Source: Pseudomonas sp. GM48 (lineage in GTDB: Bacteria; Pseudomonadota; Gammaproteobacteria; Pseudomonadales; Pseudomonadaceae). From it: 64,000 nucleotides of DNA. The notes under the pieces are model-generated. The model saw only the letters and a program-made list of their open reading frames with translations, made no database searches and had not been told where the DNA came from. The position numbers were made by a program, and so were the translations under genes. The DNA lies in assembly GCF_000282335.1 (NCBI RefSeq), contig NZ_AKJM01000009.1:1-64000 (forward strand). Reading direction: 5' to 3'. This document shows positions 1 through 11,524 of this stretch, piece after piece (positions within the stretch are counted from its first letter, which is position 1; each line of letters opens with the position of its first letter).

Positions 1-29
1 AGGCTCGGCAGCTGCTACAGGTCGGCGTG

Positions 30-854
30 TTATTTACCGGCGTTGACGGTCACCGTCTTGATCGCACCCAGTTCCAGATCCCACTTCTTCAGGATCGCCT
101 GGTAGCTGCCGTCGTCGATCATGCTCTGCAACGCAACCTTCACCGCTTCACTCAGCTCAGGTTTTTTCTTGCTCACGCCCATCCCCGTGTACTGCTCGGA
201 GATCGGCAGGCCCACGGTTTTGTACATGTCCTTTTCCTGGGTCTTGAGGTAGGGCAGGGTTTCGCTGCCCTGCATGGCGGCGTCGATGCGGCTCTGGCGC
301 AGTTGCGCACGGGCATCGGACGAGCCTTCGGTGCCGATCACGTTGATCGCCGGTTTGCCGGCGGCTTCGCAGTTGGCCTTGCTCCATTCGGCGATTTCCG
401 CCGGGAAGGTGGTGCGGCGGCTGGTGCCGACTTTCTTGCCGCACAGGTCGATGATCTCGTTGGTGTCCTTGTTTTTCTGCAGGGTGTAGAACTGCGGGCC
501 GCTGGTGAAGTAGTCGACGAAGGTCACGCTGGCCTGACGTTCGGCGGTGTCGGTCATGCCCGACAGCACCATGTCCACGCGGTCGGTGGTCAGGGCGTTG
601 ATCATTTGCTCGAAACCGGTTTCCTGCCATTTGATCTTCACGCCCAGACGTTCGGCCAGGGCATTGCCCAGGTCATAGTCCAGGCCGGTGAGGGTGTTGG
701 TGGCCGGGTCCTTGAAATCCATCGGCGGGTAGTTCGGCATGATCGCTACGACGATCTCGCCCTTGGCCTTGATGCTGGCCGGCAATTCGGCAGCGAAGGT
801 GAAGCCGGATGCCATAACGCCGGCGAGTACTGCTGGGATAACGAGTTTCTTCAT
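30..854 (-). CDS. Amino-acid ABC transporter, periplasmic substrate-binding protein
   Basis: This 274-residue protein is a family 3 solute-binding protein that should capture an amino acid or related small polar solute in the periplasm and deliver it to the permease encoded just upstream. The first 21 or so residues form a signal peptide (basic MKK, hydrophobic core, AxA-like end before ELPAS). The body has the two-lobed family features, such as the MDFKDPATN and GLDYDLGNALAERLG segments near the N-terminus. Length is typical for the family. It is the last gene of a minus-strand set (permease, ATPase, binding protein) with only a short gap to the ATPase. An argininosuccinate-lyase paralogue lies next to the set, which suggests an arginine-like or other nitrogenous substrate, but the sequence does not show the specificity. 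Confidence 0.9.
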   Translation of the reverse strand: MKKLVIPAVLAGVMASGFTFAAELPASIKAKGEIVVAIMPNYPPMDFKDPATNTLTGLDYDLGNALAERLGVKIKWQETGFEQMINALTTDRVDMVLSGMTDTAERQASVTFVDYFTSGPQFYTLQKNKDTNEIIDLCGKKVGTSRRTTFPAEIAEWSKANCEAAGKPAINVIGTEGSSDARAQLRQSRIDAAMQGSETLPYLKTQEKDMYKTVGLPISEQYTGMGVSKKKPELSEAVKVALQSMIDDGSYQAILKKWDLELGAIKTVTVNAGK

Positions 855-895
855 GGTCGTTCTCTTATGAGTGTTGTGAAGGCCGACATCGGGCC

Positions 896-1660
896 TTAGG
901 TTCGAACGGCAGAAATGAAGCTTTGGGTGCGAGGGTTTTGCGGACTTATTAGTATTTCTTCGGGGCTTCCAGCCTCCACGATCTGCCCGCCGTCCATGAA
1001 CACCATGCGGTTGGAAACCTCGCGAGCGAAGCCCAGTTCATGGGTGACGACGATCATGGTCATGCCGGTCTGCGCCAGATCACGCATCACCGACAGCACC
1101 TCACCGACCAGTTCCGGGTCGAGTGCCGAAGTGGGCTCATCGAACAACATCAGCTTGGGACGCATGGCCAATGCACGAGCAATGGCGACGCGTTGCTGTT
1201 GACCCCCCGACAGCTCGATCGGGTAGCTGTTGCGTTTGTCGGCCAGGCCGACGCGGGCGAGCAGTTCCACGGCTTCTTCGTGCGCCTCTTTGGGCGAACG
1301 CTTGAGCACCTGGCACGGCCCTTCGATGATGTTTTGCAGCACGGTCATGTGCGGGAACAGGTTGAAACGCTGGAACACCATGCCGGTGGACAGGCGCTGG
1401 CGGGCGATCTGCGTTTCGTTGAGTTCGTGCAGTTTGTTGCCGACGATCCGGTAGCCCACCAGTTCGCCGTCGACCCACAGGCCGCCCTTGTCGATCTTTT
1501 CCAACTGGTTGACGCAGCGCAGCAAGGTGCTCTTGCCGGAGCCGGACGGGCCGATGATGCACAGCACTTCGCCTTGCTCGACTTCGATGTTGATGTCCTT
1601 GAGCGCGTGGTAGTTGTCGTAGTACTTGTTCAGGCTCACGGCCTTGACGATGCTTCTCAT
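896..1660 (-). CDS. Amino-acid ABC transporter, ATP-binding protein
   Basis: This 254-residue ATPase energises the adjacent importer. Walker A is GPSGSGKS at residues 37-44, the ABC signature is LSGGQQQR, and Walker B with the D-loop is [14 protein letters not shown]. It closely resembles the GlnQ/HisP/ArtP class of polar amino-acid ATPases. I chose the start at MRSIVKAV because GAGGAAT lies 6-12 bases upstream on the minus strand. A start 30 bases further up is in frame but would overlap the end of the permease gene. With the chosen start the gap to the permease is about 10 bases, consistent with one transcript. Confidence 0.9.
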   Translation of the reverse strand: MRSIVKAVSLNKYYDNYHALKDINIEVEQGEVLCIIGPSGSGKSTLLRCVNQLEKIDKGGLWVDGELVGYRIVGNKLHELNETQIARQRLSTGMVFQRFNLFPHMTVLQNIIEGPCQVLKRSPKEAHEEAVELLARVGLADKRNSYPIELSGGQQQRVAIARALAMRPKLMLFDEPTSALDPELVGEVLSVMRDLAQTGMTMIVVTHELGFAREVSNRMVFMDGGQIVEAGSPEEILISPQNPRTQSFISAVRT

Positions 1661-1670
1661 ATCGGATTCC

Positions 1671-2549
1671 TCAAGAACGCTTGCCGGCACCGCGGGCGAA
1701 ACGACGCTCCAGGCGGCTTTGACCGAAGGACAGGACGGTGACAGTGGCCAGGTACCAGATACCGGCGACGATCAGCAGCTCCATCACGCGGGCGTTGGCG
1801 TAGTAGATGTTCTGGGCGTTGTAGAGCAGTTCCGAGTACTGGATGACGCTCGCCAGCGAGGTCATCTTGACCATGCCGATGAACTCGTTGCCCACCGGCG
1901 GAATGATGATGCGCATGGCCTGGGGCAGGATGATCCGGCGTAGCGCCTGCAGGCGCGGCATGCCGATCGACTTGGCGGCTTCATACTGCCCGGTGTCCAC
2001 CGAGAGCAGACCGGCGCGCACCACTTCGGCAGTGTAGGCACCCTGGTTGATGCTCAAGCCGAGCAGGGCGGCCACGAACGGTGTCATCAGGCTCACGGTG
2101 TCGAGTTCGAACAGGCCGGGGATGCCGATGGTGGGGAAGATCAGCGCCAGGTTGAACCACAACAGCAGTTGCAGAATCAGCGGCGTACCGCGGAACAGCC
2201 AGGTGTAGGTCAGCGCCACATAGCGCAGGATCGGGTTGGCCGACATGCGCATGATCGCGGTGATCACGCCGAACACGATGCCCAGCGCCATCGCCAGCAC
2301 CGCCATGACAATGGTGTTGAGCAAGCCCCACATGATCGCCTGGGAGGTGAGGAACTGGCCGATGTACGACCATTCGATCTTGCCTTCGGCGAAGGCGCGC
2401 ACCAGGCCGATGATCGCGATGACGATCACCGTGGCGAAGAAAATCCGCCCGTAGTAACGCCGGGGCACATGATCGTACTGGGTGATGTCGAACTGGTTTT
2501 CCGCCAGTTTGCGCTCCGCCTGGAGTCGTTCTGCCTGTGTCTGGCTCAT
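1671..2549 (-). CDS. Amino-acid ABC transporter, permease
   Basis: This 292-residue inner-membrane protein belongs to the HisM/GlnP permease family. After a hydrophilic N-terminus of about 40 residues it has five or so hydrophobic segments. It carries the conserved cytoplasmic EAA loop ([22 protein letters not shown]), which contacts the ATPase. A single permease gene is present, so the channel is probably a homodimer. It is first in the transporter set, and a REP pair separates it from the argH paralogue upstream, so the lyase and the transporter may be transcribed separately. Confidence 0.9.
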   Translation of the reverse strand: MSQTQAERLQAERKLAENQFDITQYDHVPRRYYGRIFFATVIVIAIIGLVRAFAEGKIEWSYIGQFLTSQAIMWGLLNTIVMAVLAMALGIVFGVITAIMRMSANPILRYVALTYTWLFRGTPLILQLLLWFNLALIFPTIGIPGLFELDTVSLMTPFVAALLGLSINQGAYTAEVVRAGLLSVDTGQYEAAKSIGMPRLQALRRIILPQAMRIIIPPVGNEFIGMVKMTSLASVIQYSELLYNAQNIYYANARVMELLIVAGIWYLATVTVLSFGQSRLERRFARGAGKRS

Positions 2550-2583
2550 GTTGTTTCTCCGAACTCGGTTTCAACGCTATCCC

Positions 2584-2673
2584 TGTGGGAGCGAGCTTGC
2601 TCGCGATAGCGGTGGGTCAGTCCACGTAGAGGTTGAATGTGAAACTGTCATCGCGAGCAAGCTCGCTCCCACA
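2584..2673. repeat. REP pair (inverted)
   Basis: TGTGGGAGCGAGCTTGCTCGCGAT and its reverse complement flank about 40 bases, giving the inverted doublet (REPIN) layout usual in Pseudomonas. It sits between the permease gene and the argH paralogue. Confidence 0.9.
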
Positions 2674-2689
2674 GGTTTTGGTTATTACT

Positions 2690-4117
2690 TCAGAGGCGGA
2701 AGCCCTGATAGTCCTCGGTCCATTGCTGCTGGGCGGCGAGGGCGGTTTTCAGGCGGCCGATCTGTTCGCGCACCTGTTGTGGCGCGGTCCCGCCCCAGCC
2801 GCTGCGGGCGGCGATGGCGGCTTCGAGGGTCAGGCTTTCGCGTACTTCCGGTGTGAGACGCGGGTCGATTTCCGCCAGCAGCGCCGGGGAGGCTTCCCAC
2901 AGTTCGATGTCGTGTTTCTCGCAGGCCTTGACCAGCGCACCGGTGATTTCGTGAGCTTCCTTGAACGGCACGCCGCGCACCGCCAGCCAGTCGGCGACTT
3001 CGGTTGCGAGGGTGAAGCCCAGCGGTGCCTGGCGACGTAGTTCTTCGACGTTGACCGTCATGGTCGCAACCATTCCGGCCATGGCCGGCAGCACCAGCAG
3101 CAGGGTGTCGACGCTGTCGAGCACGCCGTTCTTGTCTTCGCTCAAGTCGCGGTTGTAGGACAGTGGCAGGGATTTGAGGGTGGACAACAGGCCGGTCAGG
3201 TTACCAATCAGGCGACCTGCCTTGCCCCGCGCCAGTTCGGCGATGTCCGGATTCTTTTTCTGCGGCATGATCGAACTGCCGGTGGCGTAGGCATCGTCCA
3301 GCGCGACCCAGCGGAATTGCCGCGACGACCACAGGCAAAACTCTTCGGCGAGGCGCGAGATGTTGATACCGAGCATGCTGGCGATGAACAGGAACTCGGC
3401 GACGTGATCGCGGCTGGCCACGGCGTCGATGGAGTTTTCGCAAACACCGCTGTAGCCCATTTCTTTTGCCGATTGCTGAGGTAAACGGGCGATAGCCGAG
3501 CCAGCCATGGCCGCCGCACCCAGTGGCGACAGCGAAGTACGCGCGTCCCAGTCCACCAGGCGTTGTACGTCGCGCAGCATTGACTGGGCGTGGGCCAGCA
3601 GGTGATGAGCAAATACGATCGGTTGTGCCTGCTGCAGGTGGGTGAAGCCGGGGCAGATGCTCTCGATGTGTTGCTCGGCCTGGTTCACAAGCGCCTGCTG
3701 CAGGCCCAGCACTTCAACGGCCAGGGTGCGCACGTGGTCTCGCAGGAACAGTCGCAGGTCGTTGGCGGTCTGGTCGTTGCGCGAACGACCGGCGCGCAGC
3801 TTGCCACCGAGGGTGCCAAGGCGTTCGGTCAGCAGACGCTCGATGAAGGTGTGGACGTCTTCGTCGTCCAGGGTCGGGGCGATGCTGCCGGCGCGGTAGT
3901 CAGCGCCGATACGTTCCAGGGCGTCGAGCATGGTCTGGGTTTCTTGCTCGCTCAGCAGTCCGGCACGCTGCAGTTCCCGGGCATGGGCCTTGGAACCGGC
4001 GAGGTCGTACGGGGTGAGCCGGAAGTAGCGCTCAGGGCAACGGGACAGGGCCGCCAAGGCTTCGGACGGGCCGCTTTTGAAGCGAGCACCCCAGAGACGG
4101 TCGGTGGTTTGAGACAT
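2690..4117 (-). CDS. Argininosuccinate lyase paralogue
   Basis: This 475-residue protein belongs to the fumarase/aspartase superfamily and resembles argininosuccinate lyase, which splits argininosuccinate into arginine and fumarate. The superfamily signature GSSIMPQKKNPD, which contains the mobile catalytic serine loop, is intact, as are the SRNDQ and TPYDLAGS-type segments of the N-terminal domain. Length is close to the usual 460-470 residues. Its neighbourhood of an amino-acid importer and a LysR regulator is not a biosynthetic one, so it is probably an accessory copy working on an imported compound rather than the housekeeping ArgH. That role is inference; the fold assignment is firm. Confidence 0.85.
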   Translation of the reverse strand: MSQTTDRLWGARFKSGPSEALAALSRCPERYFRLTPYDLAGSKAHARELQRAGLLSEQETQTMLDALERIGADYRAGSIAPTLDDEDVHTFIERLLTERLGTLGGKLRAGRSRNDQTANDLRLFLRDHVRTLAVEVLGLQQALVNQAEQHIESICPGFTHLQQAQPIVFAHHLLAHAQSMLRDVQRLVDWDARTSLSPLGAAAMAGSAIARLPQQSAKEMGYSGVCENSIDAVASRDHVAEFLFIASMLGINISRLAEEFCLWSSRQFRWVALDDAYATGSSIMPQKKNPDIAELARGKAGRLIGNLTGLLSTLKSLPLSYNRDLSEDKNGVLDSVDTLLLVLPAMAGMVATMTVNVEELRRQAPLGFTLATEVADWLAVRGVPFKEAHEITGALVKACEKHDIELWEASPALLAEIDPRLTPEVRESLTLEAAIAARSGWGGTAPQQVREQIGRLKTALAAQQQWTEDYQGFRL

Positions 4118-4412
4118 TGTTATTTTCCTCGTCGGTAACGCGAACTGAAATGGGTATACCGGGCCGCAACGTCGCTACAAAGTCAGCGAACGAAATCAGG
4201 CCAGAGCAGTTTTCAAGAGGGCAGTTGCAAAGGAGCGAGAGCTGATCGAAGTGTCAGCTTTTAATGTTTTGAGATCAGTGATTTGGCACTGATGTTCGGG
4301 ATTTATTGGCGGTTGCCAAGCCTGGTTTTCTGTGTTCATTATTATTAGGCCAGCTATGTTTTTGTTGTTGGGCACAGATTGTTGAATAGGGCGCCAGAGG
4401 TAAATAAGCATT

Positions 4413-5378
4413 ATGGAAACCCCACTTTCCAATTCCGGAAACCCGCCGCCGAAAACGCTGCAACGGGCGCCGTTGGCCCTCAGTGGGCTGGACTTCAAAC
4501 TGCTCAAAGTGTTCAAGGCCGTGGTCGAGGCCGGAGGTTTCAGCGCCGCGCAAAATGAGCTGAATGTGGGGCTGGCAGCCATCAGTAAACAGATTTCCGA
4601 CCTGGAAATCCGTATCGGCATGCGCCTTTGCACACGAGGGCGAGAGGGCTTTCACCTGACGGAAGAGGGGCGTTTGGTATATCAGGCGTCGATTGATTTA
4701 TTTGCTTCCGTCGACAACTTTCGTGATCGCCTTAGTTCGGCTCAGAATGAACTGATCGGCGATCTTGGTGTGGGTGTTATTGATAATACGATCTCTGACG
4801 ATAATTCGCCGTTAGTTGCTGCGCTTAGAAAAATAAATGAACAGTCACCCAAGGTTCGGTTTCAACTTCAGGCGACACAACTTGATGAGGTGGAAAGGGG
4901 CGTTGTAGAAGGTCGGCTAGTGGCGGGAATTGTTCCGGTTTATCAAAAACGCGAAGAGTTCGATTACTACGATCTATACGAAGAACGCTCAGAGGTTTAT
5001 TGCGGGCTTGGCCACCCGCTGTTCTCCATGGCGGACGCGGACATGGAGGGTAATGTGCTCAAGGACTACGAGTGCATCAACCATCGCTACGCGATTCATC
5101 GCGACAAACTGAAATTTGCCCACTACGACAGCTTTTCCGCCTCGGCAACCCAGGTGGAGGCCGTTGCGCTGCTGATCAAGACGGGGCGTTTCCTGGGCTT
5201 CCTGCCCCAGCATTACGCTGCGCCGATGGTGGCGCGGGGAGAGTTTCGCCCGGTGCGCCCGGACCTGATCAACATCATCACGCCGTTCAGTCTGATCCTG
5301 CGCCATAACACTGTGCGCAGCCCGTTGGTGAAGGCATTTGCCCAGGCACTGGGCGTGGATTTAAAAGCCTCGGTTTGA
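4413..5378 (+). CDS. LysR-family transcriptional regulator
   Basis: This 321-residue protein has an N-terminal winged helix-turn-helix at about residues 27-85 (the FKAVVEAGGFSAAQNELNVGLAAISKQISDLE region) followed by a periplasmic-binding-protein-like effector domain. Length is typical of LysR proteins. It is divergent from the argininosuccinate-lyase paralogue across about 295 bases, the normal arrangement for a LysR protein controlling its neighbour, so it probably regulates the lyase and perhaps the transporter. The inducer is unknown. The middle of the gene (around 4680-4930) is visibly more AT-rich than its surroundings. Confidence 0.9.
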   Translation: METPLSNSGNPPPKTLQRAPLALSGLDFKLLKVFKAVVEAGGFSAAQNELNVGLAAISKQISDLEIRIGMRLCTRGREGFHLTEEGRLVYQASIDLFASVDNFRDRLSSAQNELIGDLGVGVIDNTISDDNSPLVAALRKINEQSPKVRFQLQATQLDEVERGVVEGRLVAGIVPVYQKREEFDYYDLYEERSEVYCGLGHPLFSMADADMEGNVLKDYECINHRYAIHRDKLKFAHYDSFSASATQVEAVALLIKTGRFLGFLPQHYAAPMVARGEFRPVRPDLINIITPFSLILRHNTVRSPLVKAFAQALGVDLKASV

Positions 5379-5399
5379 TTGTTCAGCGCATTGAACGCT

Positions 5400-5775
5400 A
5401 ACTAACGAACACTGGCGGCCAATGGGGATGATGAACCAGGCTTGAGGCTTAAGCATTTGCAGCAACACGACATCGTTTTTATCGAAACGGCCGCTCAATA
5501 CTACTTGTAGAGTTCCCAATGCCGTGCCGTGAATTCGCTTGTAATTCCAGTCCTCACGTTCGGCTTGAGGGCAGTTTGGGCTGTAGGCGATCGCCGGGAC
5601 GCGTCTCAGCAAAGTTGTCCGGCTCTTTGGCATCGACGATGCGGCTTTGCGCAGTCAGAGGCGCGGCATAAGGGATGCCTTTGAAGGTGTGAACGCCATT
5701 CTTGATGTTGTAGAGCTGCTCTTCGGTTTTGGTTGTTGAGTCGCTCTCTGAAAAAACCGGCCTGTGAGATGACAG
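5400..5775 (-). pseudogene. Degraded type-B carboxylesterase remnant
   Basis: Read on the minus strand from about 5768, one frame gives a run containing NGVHTFKGIPYAAP, which is the hallmark N-terminal strand of type-B carboxylesterases. That frame then meets a stop near 5553, and a neighbouring frame continues without obvious family motifs. No GESAGG nucleophile motif follows and no start codon with a ribosome site precedes it. It looks like a decayed fragment of a gene originally about 1.5 kb long. Recognition rests on one motif, so confidence is limited. Confidence 0.4.
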
Positions 5776-6162
5776 GATCGAATCACTGCTTCCCGGCGTA
5801 GTCTCGTTTCAGTTCCGGTCATCGATTGCCAGTGACGCGTCTGAACGCCTATGCGTGGCACATCGCGTTCGGCTGCCGCCGTTCTTGATTATAAGTCTTC
5901 GTAATACTTCGAATAATTAATAGAAAATTGACTAATCATGGTCAGGGATCGAAAAATCATCCCCAGACCGACGCCGCCAGAGCGCCGCGGATTTGCCGTT
6001 TCTCTCCTGCCAAAAAATAACCAAAGGAGTCCCCCATGAAGCCTTCCGCTTCGTCCCAGCCGCGTCGCGCTGCTGTGTGTCCTGTCCCTTGCCCATCGCC
6101 ACGCCAGCGCTGAACGCGTGGAACTGGCCCGGTCCTTAAGCTGAATTTTCCTGGAGAAACTC
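5776..6162. other. Non-coding stretch with possible signal-peptide gene remnant
   Basis: No intact gene is seen. At 6036 an ATG preceded by AAAGGAG opens a 25-codon frame. If a frameshift is allowed the following bases read like a secretion signal (ALLCVLSLA), suggesting another truncated gene. The stretch joins the carboxylesterase remnant to the deleted amidohydrolase gene, so 5379-6522 as a whole looks like a decaying locus. Confidence 0.35.
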
Positions 6163-6522
6163 ATGTTGAAGATCAATGGCGAACGCCTCTGGGCGAGTCT
6201 GATGGCGATGGCCGACGAGCGCGGTTTGCATCTGGCAATCACCCCGCACTGGATCAGCCCGGCGACGCCGTTCGACGCGGACTGTGTGGCGGCGGTGCAG
6301 CAGGCCGTGGATGCGCTGGGCTACGCTCAGCAGTCGATTGTCAGCGGCGCCAGGCATGACGCGATCCACCTGGCGCGGTTCTGCCCGACGGCCATGGTGT
6401 TCATCCCGTGTGTAGGCGGCTTGAGCCACAACGAAGCCGAAGACGTGTTGCCCGAAGATGTGCGCCAGGGCACGGATGTGTTGCTCAACGCCGTGCTGGC
6501 CCGCGCCGAAATCATTGAATAA
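6163..6522 (+). pseudogene. M20-family N-carbamoyl-amino-acid hydrolase, internally deleted
   Basis: The 119-residue frame joins two distant parts of an M20-type amidohydrolase (hydantoinase/carbamoylase family). Residues 1-16 (MLKINGERLWASLMAM) match the very N-terminus of such enzymes. From about residue 17 onward the protein is the C-terminal part, with HWISPATPFD, a degenerate SGARHDAIHLA and CVGGLSHNEAED. Full-length members are about 410-425 residues, so roughly 300 residues including most metal ligands are missing, yet the frame is kept. A TGGAG ribosome site lies upstream, so it may still be translated. It should have no catalytic activity. Confidence 0.75.
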
Positions 6523-6534
6523 ACACAAATCCCA

Positions 6535-6624
6535 TGTGGGAGCGAGCTTGCTCGCGATTGCGGTGGATCAGTCGCCATCAATGTTGAATGTGCTGGCCTC
6601 ATCGCGAGCAAGCTCGCTCCCACA
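6535..6624. repeat. REP pair (inverted)
   Basis: TGTGGGAGCGAGCTTGCTCGCGAT and its inverted partner lie between the truncated hydrolase and the deacetylase-family gene. They probably also separate the transcripts. Confidence 0.9.
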
Positions 6625-6642
6625 CTGACAGGAAATAACCCT

Positions 6643-7668
6643 ATGCGCAGTTTTTTCCATCCCGAACAATTGCTCCACCATCCACGCAGCTATTACTCCC
6701 GTGGCCAGATGCGCACGCCGCAGGAAGTGCCGGAGCGTGCGCAGCGCCTGGTGCAGGCGTCTCATGCATTGGGTTTTACCGTTGAGCAACCGGCCGATGC
6801 CGGGCTCAATCCGTTGCTGGCGGTGCACGGCGCACCGTACCTGAGGTTCTTGCAGGAAGCCCACCAGCGCTGGAAAGAGATTCCCGAGGATTGGGGCGAC
6901 GAGGTCATGTCGAACATCTTTGTCCGTGAGCCCAATGCCCTGCGCGGGATACTCGCGCAAGCCGCGCGTTATCTGGCCGATGGCAGTTGTCCGGTGGGCG
7001 GGCAAACCTGGCGTTCGGCTTACTGGTCGGCGCAAAGCGCCATCGCCGGCGCCCGGGCGTTGCTCGATGGCGAGCCGGCAGCCTATGCCTTGTGCCGCCC
7101 ACCGGGACACCACGCCCGGGCCGAAGCCGCGGGTGGTTTCTGTTATGTGAACAACGCGGCAGTGGCGGCGCAGGTACTGCGCGCCGGTTTTTCGCGGGTA
7201 GCGGTGCTGGATACCGACATGCACCACGGCCAAGGGATCCAGGAGATTTTCTACGACCGCGAGGACGTGCTCTACGTTTCGGTGCATGGCGATCCAACCA
7301 ATTTCTATCCCGGTGTCGCAGGCTTTGCCGATGAGCGCGGTGTCGGCGCGGGCGAGGGTTTCAATCTCAATCTGCCGATGGCTCATGGCGCCAGCGAGGC
7401 CGACTTCCTGGAGCAATTGGATGTAGCACTGCAGGCCGTGACAGACTTTGGCGCCGAGGTACTGGTGCTGTCCCTGGGCTTCGATATTTTCGAGCTGGAC
7501 CCGCAAAGCAAAGTGGCAGTGACCCGCGAAGGATTCGCCGTGCTCGGTGAACGGATTCGCAGCCTCGGGTTGCCGTGCCTGATCGTGCAGGAGGGCGGCT
7601 ATCACCTGGAGAGTCTGGAGGATAATGCGCGGGCGTTTTTTGTCGGGCCGCAAGTGTGGCGGCGCTGA
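6643..7668 (+). CDS. Histone-deacetylase-family / acetylpolyamine amidohydrolase
   Basis: This 341-residue zinc hydrolase is of the arginase-deacetylase fold. Bacterial members remove acetyl groups from acetylpolyamines or other small acetylated amines. Key motifs are RPPGHHA (tandem catalytic histidines), the metal-binding DTDMHHGQG segment, and LSLGFDIFELDP with the later metal aspartate region. Length matches acetylpolyamine amidohydrolases. The start has AGGAAAT upstream. It is adjacent to an amine dehydrogenase system, so a role in deacetylating amines before oxidation is conceivable but not shown. It is separated from that system by a REP pair and probably has its own transcript. Confidence 0.88.
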   Translation: MRSFFHPEQLLHHPRSYYSRGQMRTPQEVPERAQRLVQASHALGFTVEQPADAGLNPLLAVHGAPYLRFLQEAHQRWKEIPEDWGDEVMSNIFVREPNALRGILAQAARYLADGSCPVGGQTWRSAYWSAQSAIAGARALLDGEPAAYALCRPPGHHARAEAAGGFCYVNNAAVAAQVLRAGFSRVAVLDTDMHHGQGIQEIFYDREDVLYVSVHGDPTNFYPGVAGFADERGVGAGEGFNLNLPMAHGASEADFLEQLDVALQAVTDFGAEVLVLSLGFDIFELDPQSKVAVTREGFAVLGERIRSLGLPCLIVQEGGYHLESLEDNARAFFVGPQVWRR

Positions 7669-7692
7669 ATCTTCGGTGCCTGTGACATCGCC

Positions 7693-7784
7693 TTCGCGAG
7701 CAAGCCCGCTCCCACATGGGGCTTGGTTGATCACATGCCTGTGTTTCAACCCGGTCAAGTGTGGGAGCGGGCTTGCTCGCGAAG
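7693..7784. repeat. REP pair (inverted)
   Basis: TTCGCGAGCAAGCCCGCTCCCACA and its inverse flank about 45 bases between the deacetylase-family gene and the sigma-54 activator. Confidence 0.9.
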
Positions 7785-7830
7785 AACGATAACGCGGTCT
7801 GTAAGCGCCCTACGGCACTTGCCATAGCCC

Positions 7831-7844
7831 TTACGTTAACGTAA
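7831..7844. promoter_or_regulatory. 14-bp perfect palindrome upstream of sigma-54 activator operon
   Basis: TTACGTTAACGTAA is a perfect dyad centred about 64 bases before the activator start. Its form resembles operators of MerR-type regulators that overlap promoters in amino-acid and acyl-CoA catabolic genes of proteobacteria. The cognate regulator is not visible in this window. Confidence 0.5.
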
Positions 7845-7901
7845 AGATTGCGGCAGGGCGCCGATGTATGAAGGCGCAGGGCGGATGACCCGGAGCGCTT
7901 G

Positions 7902-9805
<1,904 letters not shown>

Positions 9806-9806
<1 letters not shown>

Positions 9807-11524
9807 TGCAGCGCTTGATCGTCCGGCTGATCGACAGCCAGAACCCCGAGGCCCTGCAAGCGTCGCTGCGCTGGCTGTACAGCTTTGTGCGCCCCCATCG
9901 CCTGGCGATTGCCGGGCTGCTGGGTCTGTCGGTTTGCGCCTCAGCGCTGGTGCTGGTGCAGCCGTGGCTGACCAAACTGCTGATCGACGACGGCCTGCTG
10001 GCGCGCAACTTCCCGATGCTGGTGCTGATTGCCGGGCTGATGATCGTTGCCGGGTTGTTGGGCACGGCGCTTTCGGGCATCAACCGCTACCTGCACACGC
10101 GACTGTCCGGGCGCATGCTGTTTGCCCTGCGCGATGACCTGTATCGGCATTTACAAACCCTGTCGCCAAGCTTTTACGGCCAGCGGCGCATCGGCGACCT
10201 GATGTCGCGCCTCGACGGTGACGTCGCAGAAATCCAGCGTTTTGCCGTGGACTCGCTGTTCTCGGCGGTGTCGAGCGTGATCGGCCTGGTGGTCGCGGTG
10301 GCGATGTTGCTGACCCTGTCCTGGAAACTGTCGCTGCTGGCGTTGGTGCTGATCCCCCTCGATGTCCTCTGGCTGCGCTGGATGCGGCGCAAGGTCGAAC
10401 GCGATGTGCGGCAGTTGCGCGAGCGTTCGGCGGACATGTCGTCGTTCATGGTCGAGACGTTGCCGGTGATGAAGTTCATCCAGTCCGCCGGCCAGCAACA
10501 GCGCGAAGCACGGCGCCTAGAGACGCTGGGGCAAGGCTACATGAGCCAGTTGCTGCGCCTGCAAGTCACTGAGTTTTTCACCCAGGCCGTGCCCGGCACA
10601 CTGACCTCGCTGTCCCGGGCCTGCGCCTTTTTGATCGGCGGATACTGGGTGGTGCAGGGCACCTGGCAGCTCGGTGCGCTGATTGCGTTTTCCACCTACC
10701 TGGGGATGGCCGTGGGGCCGGTGCAGAGCTTGCTCGGGCTCTACGTCGCGATTCAGCGGATGACCGTCAGCCTCGGCCGGGTCATGGAGTTGCGCGGCGA
10801 GCAGCCGACCGTGTCGACGCCCGCCAGGCCACGCGCGATGCCGAATGGCGGCGATCTCTGGTTCGACAACGTGCACTTCGCCCATCCCGGTCGCCAGTCG
10901 ACCCTGCGCGGCATCGAAGCGCGGATTCCCTACGGTTTGAAAGTGGCCCTCAGCGGCGGCTCGGGCGTGGGTAAATCGACCCTGATCGATCTGCTGCAAC
11001 GGCATCACGATCCGCAATCGGGACGGGTACTGCTGGGCGACGTCGATGTGCGCGAACTGGACCTGTTCCAGTTGCGTCGGCGCATTGCCATCGTCAGCCA
11101 GGACATCGTGCTGTTTCGCGGCAGCCTCGCCGACAACCTGGCTTACGCGGTGCCGGACGCCAGCCGCGAAGCGATTGCCGAAGTGGCGCGCCTGGCGCAA
11201 CTCGACAGCCTGATCGAGTCTTTGCCCGAAGGCCTCGACAGCCCGCTGGGCGAGCGTGGCCAGCAGTTGTCCGGCGGGCAGAAGCAACGCATCGCGATTG
11301 CCCGGGCGCTGTTGCAAGACCCTTTGATTCTGGTGCTCGATGAAGCCACTTCCGCGGTGGACGAAGCCACCGAGCGTGAAGTCATCGACGCCATCGACCG
11401 CTTGTTTGCCGGGCGTACGCGCATCCTGATCAGCCATCGTCCTTCAACCCTGGCCGATGCCGATCTGCGTTTCGAATTGCTCGACGGCGTGCTGACTTCG
11501 AAAACGGTGCTGCATGAAACCTGA
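9806..11524 (+). CDS. qhpF: ABC transporter, fused membrane/ATPase (QhpF-type)
   Basis: This 572-residue half-transporter has an N-terminal six-helix exporter domain (residues about 25-320) and a C-terminal ATPase. The ATPase has Walker A GGSGVGKS near residue 385, signature LSGGQKQR and Walker B ILVLDEATSAVDE. In quinohemoprotein amine dehydrogenase clusters this protein is thought to export the cross-linked gamma subunit to the periplasm. Assignment as QhpF rests on the family plus context: the protease and monooxygenase genes that follow it overlap, and qhpADCB is nearby. ATG at 9806 and GTG at 9803 are both possible; either overlaps the activator's stop codon. Confidence 0.85.
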
